Assembly (NCBI GenBank): GCA_006227775.1
Contig: SBFV01000401.1
Coordinates: 1-6,412, forward strand
Source: Gammaproteobacteria bacterium
GTDB lineage: Bacteria > Pseudomonadota > Gammaproteobacteria > Chromatiales > Chromatiaceae
DNA: 6,412 nucleotides
Direction: 5' to 3'
Below the pieces are notes generated by a model. That model searched no databases, was not told where the DNA came from, and saw only the letters and a program-made list of their open reading frames with translations. Positions 1-6,412 of the stretch are shown here, piece after piece (within the stretch, counting starts at the first letter, position 1; each line of letters begins with the position of its first letter). The position numbers were made by a program, and so were the translations under genes.

Positions 1-839
1 GCCAAAGGGTAGGGGGGTATGGCGGTCCTTGCCGCTCCGGGCCAGCAGGATGAGGCCGATGACGGCGCCGACGAGGCTGGACAGGATCAGGATCAGGGGA
101 AGGGCCTGCCAGCCGAGCCAGGCACCGAAGAGGGCGAACAGTTTGAAGTCCCCATAGCCCATGCCTTCCCGGCCCGTGGCCAGCTTGAAGAGCTGGTAGA
201 CGCTCCAGAGGAAGAGGTAGCCAAGGGCGGCCCCCAGGATCGCCTCGCGGGGGCTGGTGAACCAGCCGTTCAGGCTGATCAGGAGTCCCAGCCAGAGCAG
301 GGGGAGGGTGATGCTGTCCGGCAGGAGCTGGGTATCCGCATCGATGAAGGCCAGGGCGATCAGGCCCAGGTCAGCAGCAGGGCCGCCGCGGCCTCCCAGC
401 TCACGCCCAGGCGCCAGACGACCAGCACGGAGAGGAGGGCGGTGAGCGCCTCGACGAAAGGGTAACGCAGGCCGATGGGCTGGTGGCAAGCTGAGCAGCG
501 TCCGCGCAGGAGGAGGAAACTGAGCAGGGGAATGTTCTCCCAGGCCCGGATGGGGTGGCCGCACTGAGGGCAATGGGAACCCGGTCTGGCCAGGGACAGG
601 GGGGGGGCCGGGGTTGGTGGGGGGGGCGACGGGCCGGCGGGAGAGGGCGAACCGGGCGCCTCCGTGGCCACGGCCTCGGCCTCCGCCAGTTGCGCGCATT
701 CCCGCCGCCACTCCCGCTCCATCATCAGCGGCAGGCGATGGATGACGACATTGAGGAAACTGCCCACCGCCAAGGTAAACAGGGCGACGGACCCATAAAG
801 CAGGGGCGGGGTATGGATCAGGAGATCGAGGCTGGACAT
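1..839 (-). pseudogene. pilD: Prepilin peptidase PilD, apparently frameshifted and cut by window edge
   Basis: PilD is the inner-membrane aspartic peptidase that cleaves the leader of type IV prepilins and N-methylates the new N-terminus. Seen from ATG 839: an N-terminal hydrophobic segment (about residues 12-34) with GSFLNVVIHRLP and MMEREWRREC, then a proline-rich linker (about 61-82), then a CxxC...CxxC zinc-binding pair (C90, C93, C115, C118), then a second hydrophobic segment. After TWA (residue 159) the frame hits TGA at 362-360. The neighbouring frame continues seamlessly from 363 to position 1 with LIALAFIDADTQLLPD, GREGMGYGDFKLFALFGAW and ending PLPFG. One missing C in the GGGCC run (363-367) explains the break. 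Both expected catalytic aspartates (FIDAD and GYGD motifs) lie beyond it. About 280 residues are covered and roughly 15-30 more are expected outside the window. ATG 839 is chosen because AAGGA lies nine bases upstream; ATG 848 overlaps the pilB stop but has no spacing to that site. The break could be a true mutation or a sequencing error. Confidence 0.88.
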
Positions 840-844
840 GGCGT

Positions 845-2578
845 TCATTCCTTGGTGACGCGATTGACTTCCTCGAGGCTGGTGATCCCGGCCTTGACCT
901 TGCGCAGACCGGACTGGCGCAGATCGAGGATACCCTCCGTCCGCGCCTGCTCGGCGAGCTGGATGGCGTTGCCCCCCTCCATGACGAGGCGCCCCATGGT
1001 ATCGGAGAAGGGCATGACCTGGTAGATGCCGATCCGGCCCCGGTAGCCCTGGTGACAATGCTCGCAACCCACCGGCTTGTAGAGCAGGAGCCCCGCTTCG
1101 ATCTCAGCGGCGGTGAAGCCCTCCTCCAGCAAGGCCTTGCGCGGGATCTTGTCCGGTTTGCGGCATTTCCGGCACAGTCGCCGCACCAGGCGCTGGGCCA
1201 TGATCAGCAGGACCGAGGAGGCGATGTTGAAGGGGGGCACCCCCATGTTGGCCAAGCGGGTCAGGGTCTGGGGGGCGTCGTTGGTATGGAGGGTGGAAAG
1301 GACGAGGTGGCCCGTCTGGGCCGCCTTGACGGCGATCTCCGCCGTTTCCAGATCGCGGATCTCACCGACCATGATGATGTCGGGGTCCTGGCGGAGGAAG
1401 GCCCGCAGGGCGGCGGCGAAGGTCAGGCCCGTCTTGGGGTTCATGTTGACCTGGTTGATCCCCGGGACCTGGATCTCCACCGGGTCCTCGACGGTGGAGA
1501 TGTTGACGTTGGGCTGGTTGAGGAGGTTCAGGCCCGTGTACAGGGAGACGGTCTTGCCCGAACCTGTGGGGCCCGTGACCAGAATCATGCCATAGGGCTT
1601 GTGGATGGCGCTGAGGAAGGCCTCCTTCTGCTCCTCATCGAAGCCGAGTTCCTCGACGCTCACCAGGGTCGCCCCGGTCTCGAGGATACGCAGGACCACC
1701 TTCTCCCCATAGAGGGTGGGGAGGGTGTTGACGCGGAAATCGATGTCCCGGCTCCGGCTGAGTTTGAGTTTGATGCGCCCATCCTGGGGCACGCGCCTTT
1801 CGGCGATATTCATCCGTGACATGACCTTGAGTCGTGCCACCAGGCGATGGGAGATGTTGACCGGGGGCGATGCGACCTCGTGCAGCATGCCGTCTTGCCG
1901 GAAGCGGATGCGAAAGGTCTTCTCGTAGGGCTCGAAGTGGATGTCCGAGGCGCCGCCGGAGATCGCATCGACGAGGATCTTGTTGATGTAGCGCACCACC
2001 GGCGCCTCATCCACGTTCAGTTCCTCTTCCGTGGTCACCTGTTCCTCGGCCGCGGCCTGGTCGAGGTTGACCAGTTCGGAGGCCATGATCTGCCCCATGA
2101 CCGAGTGCTCGGATTCGTGCAGGCGGTTGATGACCTTCTCCATGGTCACCGCCAGCTTGTCCTCTTCCACCAGCACCGCCGCGGTGGTCAGGCCGGTGTT
2201 GAAGCGAATCTCGTCCAGGGCTTCATGGTTGGTGGGGTCCGCGAGGGCGACGAAGAGCCGGGTGCCGCGGCGGTGGATCGGCAGGGCCCGGTGCTTGCGC
2301 ACCAGTTTCTCATTGACCAGATCCAGGGGAAGGGTGGCCAGGTCGAGGGCGCTCAGGTCCAGCAGGGGGATGCCGAGTTCCTCGCAGGTCACCAGGGCGA
2401 TACGGTGGCTGTCGAGGATCTTTTCCTCGACCAGGTATTGGACGAAGGGCTTACCCCGCCTGGCGGCGTCCTGAAAGGCGCTTTGCGCCCGCGCCTCCGA
2501 GATCAGCTTCTCCCGGACCAGACTGGAGGCGAGGCCGGACAGGGGCAGGGGACCAGGGGGGGCAGGCACGACAAGCAC
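845..2578 (-). CDS. pilB: Type IV pilus assembly ATPase PilB
   Basis: PilB is the hexameric cytoplasmic ATPase that powers pilus extension by working on the inner-membrane platform protein PilC. The 577-residue protein is about the usual family length (P. aeruginosa PilB is about 566). Visible parts in order: an N-terminal GspE/MshEN-type domain (about 15-150); a second N-terminal subdomain with SDIHFEP and an Asp box around RIRFRQDG (about 211-230); Walker A GPTGSGKT (336-343); Walker B region IIMVGEIRD with Glu406; a His box LSTLHTND (427-434); and a tetracysteine zinc site (C469, C472, C505, C508). The C-terminus ITSLEEVNRVTKE is typical of PilB and favours it over GspE. The start is GTG 2578, just after an in-frame TAG at 2595-2593; GTG 2569 is an alternative, and neither has a strong ribosome site. 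The TGA stop overlaps a possible pilD ATG (ATGA), indicating an operon with pilD. Confidence 0.95.
   Translation of the reverse strand: MLVVPAPPGPLPLSGLASSLVREKLISEARAQSAFQDAARRGKPFVQYLVEEKILDSHRIALVTCEELGIPLLDLSALDLATLPLDLVNEKLVRKHRALPIHRRGTRLFVALADPTNHEALDEIRFNTGLTTAAVLVEEDKLAVTMEKVINRLHESEHSVMGQIMASELVNLDQAAAEEQVTTEEELNVDEAPVVRYINKILVDAISGGASDIHFEPYEKTFRIRFRQDGMLHEVASPPVNISHRLVARLKVMSRMNIAERRVPQDGRIKLKLSRSRDIDFRVNTLPTLYGEKVVLRILETGATLVSVEELGFDEEQKEAFLSAIHKPYGMILVTGPTGSGKTVSLYTGLNLLNQPNVNISTVEDPVEIQVPGINQVNMNPKTGLTFAAALRAFLRQDPDIIMVGEIRDLETAEIAVKAAQTGHLVLSTLHTNDAPQTLTRLANMGVPPFNIASSVLLIMAQRLVRRLCRKCRKPDKIPRKALLEEGFTAAEIEAGLLLYKPVGCEHCHQGYRGRIGIYQVMPFSDTMGRLVMEGGNAIQLAEQARTEGILDLRQSGLRKVKAGITSLEEVNRVTKE
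849..853 (-). promoter_or_regulatory. Ribosome binding site deciding the pilD start
   Basis: On the minus strand AAGGA occurs inside the last codons of pilB. It is nine bases from ATG 839 and directly abuts ATG 848, so 839 is the better start. Because the site sits within pilB, pilD translation is probably coupled to that of pilB. Confidence 0.55.
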
Positions 2579-2835
2579 CCGAGCTGGCGACTAGGAGAGA
2601 CGGGAGCTTGACATCACGGTAGCCGCCACCGACGGACGACGCGCATCGATTGCCCGCCTTCCCGTACCGACTGATTGCCGGCGGGGGACGCCATGCCCGG
2701 GTCCCCGCCGGCCTGTCGACGGCATCCCTGCCGCCGGAAGTCCCGCCCGCACTCCGATCCTCTCTGGCTTGAAGGAAACCGTGGCTTCCGGATCTCTTGC
2801 CCACGAGGAAAGGAAGGGAACGGCCCCGGTACCCC
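2579..2835. other. Intergenic region between the NYN/cold-shock gene and pilB
   Basis: These 257 bases form the 3' flank of the NYN gene and the 5' leader of pilB. I see no convincing open frame. The only clear structure is the inverted repeat at 2677-2712. A pilB promoter should lie here or further upstream, but no good sigma-70 or sigma-54 match could be picked by eye. No c-di-GMP riboswitch core motif was seen. Confidence 0.5.
2677..2712 (-). repeat. Strong GC-rich hairpin upstream of pilB
   Basis: The arms GCCGGCGGGG (2677-2686) and CCCCGCCGGC (2703-2712) are perfect 10-base complements. Two further base pairs (AC 2688-2689 with GT 2701-2702) follow past a bulged G. The loop is about 11 bases. 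No T-run follows on either strand, so it is not a classical intrinsic terminator. It could still stop RNA polymerase or protect the 3' end of the NYN transcript, and it also sits in the pilB leader. Confidence 0.6.
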
Positions 2836-3672
2836 TCATCGATTGACCGAAAAGGCCAGGCGCACGTTGTTGGCCACCAGGCCGTTGTCCTTTTGCTCGC
2901 TCTCGTTGAGATAGAATTCCAGGACCGTTTCCCGGTTCATGAGCATGTCCTCGGTCACCTCGTCCGCCACCTCGTTGGCGTGGCAGAAGACGCTGGTGAA
3001 GGGCGAGCCCTCGTCACGGGGGTCGGTGATCCACAGGTTGGAGGAGATCTGGTTCATGAAGCGCAGGAAGCCGTAACCCTTCTCCGGGAACCACTTGGTG
3101 CAGACCCCGCGCACGCAGGAGCCGGGCTTGCCCCATTCATTGCGCGGCTCGTAGGAGATGGGCAGCAGGTCCGGGATCATGTAGCCGGAATAGAAGGCGT
3201 CCACCTCTTGCTGGAGCTGGCGGGAGACGTTCTTGAAGCCGACGAGCTCGACCCGGCAGCCGGTGTTCTGCAATGCGTTGACCACCTGCAGGAAGTCGCC
3301 GTCGCCGGTGACCAGCAGGACCTGGTCGAGCTTGCCGGCCTGGAGCATGGCGTCCACCGCCATGTCGAGATCGGCATTGGCCTTGGTGGTGACATTACCG
3401 CTGTCGTCGGTATAGCGGCGCACGTACTTGACGGTGATCTTCCAGCCGAAATCGCGCACCATCTGCTGATAGGCGCGGGATTTCTTGGCGTATTCCGTGT
3501 CCTCGCGCGCGCGCTCGAGGTCGAAGGCCAGGTAGGTGTTGAGACGTTGGAGAATGCCCGCTTCCCGCGCGGCGAAGCGGCGCAGGACGTCGTAGCGCAT
3601 CTGGTAGCCGCCGTTGTAGCGGACGTTCTCGGCGTCGACAAAGACGCCAATTCGCATCAGTGAGTTCAACAT
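2836..3672 (-). CDS. NYN-domain (PIN-like, LabA/DUF88) protein with C-terminal cold-shock-like domain
   Basis: Probable RNA-acting protein of 278 residues, cytoplasmic, with no signal peptide or membrane segment. The N-terminal two thirds match the NYN fold: RIGVFVDAENV at the start with Asp13, then ANADLDMAVDAM (Asp101, Asp103), then LLVTGDGDF (Asp124, Asp126). This is the expected acidic metal-binding set of PIN/NYN nucleases. Residues about 189-275 look like a cold-shock OB fold: TKWFPEKGYGFL with an RNP1-like KGYGFL (198-203), an RNP2-like VFCHANEV (228-235), and a closing GLVANNVRLAF resembling the end of Csp proteins. Nuclease activity and targets are inferred from family only. ATG 3672 is chosen for a weak GAG-containing site before it. 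ATG 3657 (MRIG..., 273 residues) is equally compatible with the domain, and a TTG at 3753 would add unlikely sequence through a hairpin. The gene stands alone between acs and pilB with sizeable gaps. Confidence 0.85.
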   Translation of the reverse strand: MLNSLMRIGVFVDAENVRYNGGYQMRYDVLRRFAAREAGILQRLNTYLAFDLERAREDTEYAKKSRAYQQMVRDFGWKITVKYVRRYTDDSGNVTTKANADLDMAVDAMLQAGKLDQVLLVTGDGDFLQVVNALQNTGCRVELVGFKNVSRQLQQEVDAFYSGYMIPDLLPISYEPRNEWGKPGSCVRGVCTKWFPEKGYGFLRFMNQISSNLWITDPRDEGSPFTSVFCHANEVADEVTEDMLMNRETVLEFYLNESEQKDNGLVANNVRLAFSVNR

Positions 3673-3683
3673 CAGCTTCTCGC

Positions 3684-3719
3684 AACAAAAGCGACGGGGT
3701 GCCCTGGGCAACCCCGTCG
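3684..3719 (-). terminator. Terminator-shaped hairpin just upstream of the NYN/cold-shock gene
   Basis: On the minus strand, CGACGGGGT (3719-3711) and ACCCCGTCG (3700-3692) form a perfect nine-base stem. The inner GCC/GGC can pair further past one bulged base. The stem is followed by C then TTTTGTT (3690-3684), a fair U-tract. This is the best intrinsic terminator in the window. It lies about 145 bases past the acs stop but only about 11 bases from ATG 3672, so it may be an acs terminator, an attenuator for the NYN gene, or both. Confidence 0.55.
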
Positions 3720-3797
3720 AAGTCTTGGGACTTAAGGATTCTTCCCTGGTCAAGCGTTGGTACGCAACGGGGCCGGCGGATGCTCCCTCAGACTGTT

Positions 3798-3823
3798 AAT
3801 CACCCCGGGCCCATGGGTTGATT
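3798..3823. repeat. Imperfect inverted repeat downstream of acs
   Basis: AATCA (3798-3802) pairs with TGATT (3819-3823), and CCC (3803-3805) with GGG (3815-3817) past one bulged base. The nine-base loop CGGGCCCAT contains the palindrome GGGCCC. No T-run follows. Its function is unknown; it may be part of the acs 3' end. Confidence 0.35.
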
Positions 3824-3826
3824 GGG

Positions 3827-3855
3827 GGGGCCTGGTGGCTGACCACCAGGGCCCC
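3827..3855 (-). repeat. Hairpin immediately downstream of acs
   Basis: CCTGGTGG (3831-3838) and CCACCAGG (3843-3850) form a perfect eight-base stem with loop CTGA. GGGG (3827-3830) and CCCC (3852-3855) extend it past a bulged G. It begins about ten bases after the acs stop codon. No T-run follows on the minus strand, so it is more likely a 3'-end stabiliser or a Rho-assisted stop than an intrinsic terminator. Confidence 0.55.
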
Positions 3856-3864
3856 GGGATGGCC

Positions 3865-5811
<1,947 letters not shown>

Positions 5812-5820
5812 GGGATCCAA

Positions 5821-5826
5821 TCTCCT
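5821..5826 (-). promoter_or_regulatory. Ribosome binding site of acs
   Basis: AGGAGA on the minus strand lies nine bases before ATG 5811 and directly touches the alternative TTG at 5820. This decides in favour of the ATG. Confidence 0.75.
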
Positions 5827-5895
5827 GATCTGAGGGGTGATGGAATTCGCCCGCCCGGTGAGGGCCCGGACGAAAGAGCTTGTTTCAGGCTAGGG

Positions 5896-5913
5896 GGCCA
5901 TCCGGGGATGGCC
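5896..5913. repeat. Short hairpin in the acs leader
   Basis: GGCCATC (5896-5902) and GATGGCC (5907-5913) are perfect seven-base complements around the loop CGGG. No T-run follows on either strand. It lies about 85 bases upstream of the acs start and could be a leader RNA structure or a protein-binding palindrome. Confidence 0.45.
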
Positions 5914-6040
5914 TGCCGGAATACCTGGGGCGTTGGGCGCCCGTTCTTCTTCGGTATCGCGACGGGCAAGAGCCGATTCTCGCCGCGCCGTCCTCGTCTC
6001 CTCCGAAACCCGCCAGGATCGGGGCTAGGGTCCGGACATT

Positions 6041-6067
6041 CCGCCGCTCCCCGGGGAGGAGGGGCGG
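6041..6067. repeat. GC-rich inverted repeat in the acs upstream region
   Basis: CCGCCGCTCC (6041-6050) pairs with GGAGGGGCGG (6058-6067) with one mismatch. A perfect 12-base palindrome CTCCCCGGGGAG (6047-6058) is nested inside. It could end exonuclease transcription inefficiently or bind a dimeric regulator. No T-run accompanies it. Confidence 0.4.
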
Positions 6068-6164
6068 ATTAAACCGTGGCTCGGTAAGAAACGCCCTAAA
6101 GTCTAAACCCTTGTCACGGCCTTCGCTAGCACTTCCCCCGGCTTATCCGCGTCCAGGCCCGGCG

Positions 6165-6412
6165 TCAGACCAGGAACTCCCGCAGGGGTATCATCTTGCC
6201 CGTGTTGCGGTGGGCCGTCTGGGCAAGGAAGAGTTCTGCGGCGGCCAGGGCGTCGCTGAGGGCATTGTGGGCGCTGTAGCGGGGGAGATTGTAGCGGGCG
6301 CAGAGGGCATGGAGGCGCAGGTCGCCACCCTTGAAGGGGATCTGGCGGCGCTGAAAGTGGCGCAGGGCGATGGCCTGGGTATCGACGATGGGCGCCAGCA
6401 GGGGCCCACCGA
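6165..6412 (-). CDS. C-terminal part of a DEDDh 3'-5' exonuclease (DnaQ/epsilon-like)
   Basis: The frame enters from the window edge and gives 81 residues before TGA at 6167-6165. It begins GGPLLAPIVDTQAIALRHFQ and ends MIPLREFLV. The segment HNALSDALAAAELFLAQ carries the His-x4-Asp ExoIII signature (His48, Asp53 of the visible part) of the DEDDh exonuclease family, and LHALCARYNLPRYSAHNA is the usual context just before it. Motifs ExoI and ExoII must lie upstream, outside the window. The family trims DNA or RNA 3' ends, but this member's substrate cannot be told. DnaQ-like exonucleases often sit next to acs, actP and DUF294 nucleotidyltransferase genes in gammaproteobacteria, which fits acs being the next gene downstream on the same strand. 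The 353-base gap suggests acs is transcribed separately. Confidence 0.85.
   Translation of the reverse strand, partial: GGPLLAPIVDTQAIALRHFQRRQIPFKGGDLRLHALCARYNLPRYSAHNALSDALAAAELFLAQTAHRNTGKMIPLREFLV

Larger units (their letters stand above)
3673..3864. other. Intergenic region between acs and the NYN/cold-shock gene
   Basis: This 192-base gap holds three inverted repeats (3827-3855, 3798-3823, 3692-3719), the last followed by a T-rich stretch on the minus strand. It serves as the acs 3' end and the leader of the NYN gene. No promoter could be assigned with confidence. Confidence 0.5.
5812..6164. other. Long leader region upstream of acs, no gene seen
   Basis: The 353 bases between the exonuclease stop and the acs start contain no credible open frame. 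Structures seen are the inverted repeats at 5896-5913 and 6041-6067. A TTTAAT on the minus strand (6073-6068) fits a -10 box at five of six positions, but no acceptable -35 lies at the right distance. An acs promoter and control sites are expected here because acetate uptake genes are usually regulated, but none can be assigned by eye. Confidence 0.5.

Noticed and set aside
1052..2611. Plus-strand frames at 1052-1819 and 1847-2611
   Set aside because: Antisense shadows of pilB with low-complexity Gly/Asp/Gln/Val content and no conserved features.
2579..2835. c-di-GMP riboswitch in the pilB leader
   Set aside because: Considered because pilus genes are common targets, but the conserved GEMM core sequences are absent.
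2797..3663. 288-residue plus-strand open frame
   Set aside because: Antisense shadow of the NYN/cold-shock gene, which has clear domain motifs on the opposite strand.
3673..3753. Upstream extension of the NYN gene to TTG 3753
   Set aside because: The added residues are translated from a hairpin region, have no family similarity, and the start is a TTG without a ribosome site.
3738..3767. Possible sigma-70 promoter for the NYN gene (TTGCGT, 18-base spacer, AAGAAT)
   Set aside because: Only three of six and four of six consensus matches, which is not better than chance. A nearby TTGACC (3753-3748) has no -10 box at the right distance.
6191..6409. 72-residue minus-strand frame
   Set aside because: Out of frame with the exonuclease end, which has the ExoIII motif; this one is Ala/Pro/Ser/Thr-rich noise.

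Overview
The window looks like ordinary chromosome from a high-GC (well over 60%) gammaproteobacterium. The type IV pilus proteins and acetyl-CoA synthetase resemble those of pseudomonads and purple sulfur bacteria (Chromatiales-like). That placement is inferred from remembered protein similarity and codon use, because no rRNA or other marker gene is present. No mobile element, tRNA, rRNA or CRISPR array was seen.

Every gene I can support lies on the minus strand, so transcription runs from high to low coordinates. In that order they are: the C-terminal end of a DEDDh 3'-5' exonuclease (6412 to 6165, cut by the window edge); a 353-base gap; acetyl-CoA synthetase acs (5811 to 3865); a 192-base gap with three hairpins; an NYN-domain protein with a C-terminal cold-shock-like domain (3672 to 2836); a 257-base gap with a strong hairpin; pilB, the pilus extension ATPase (2578 to 845); and pilD, the prepilin peptidase (839 to beyond position 1). 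The long plus-strand reading frames are antisense shadows caused by high GC.

Functionally there are three blocks. The exonuclease and acs probably belong to an acetate-assimilation neighbourhood, where a DnaQ-like exonuclease is a common neighbour of acs/actP. The NYN/cold-shock protein is a predicted RNA-acting factor of unknown target. The pilB-pilD pair supplies the ATPase and prepilin processing for type IV pili, but pilC, normally found between them, is missing.

Two points stand out. First, pilD carries an apparent one-base deletion near 363-367 that separates its zinc-binding half from both catalytic aspartates. Second, the NYN/cold-shock gene has a terminator-shaped hairpin with a T-rich tail about a dozen bases upstream of its start, and an upstream segment could form a competing pairing. 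This suggests transcription attenuation, possibly sensed by the gene's own cold-shock domain. The attenuation idea is a hypothesis and not a demonstrated system.
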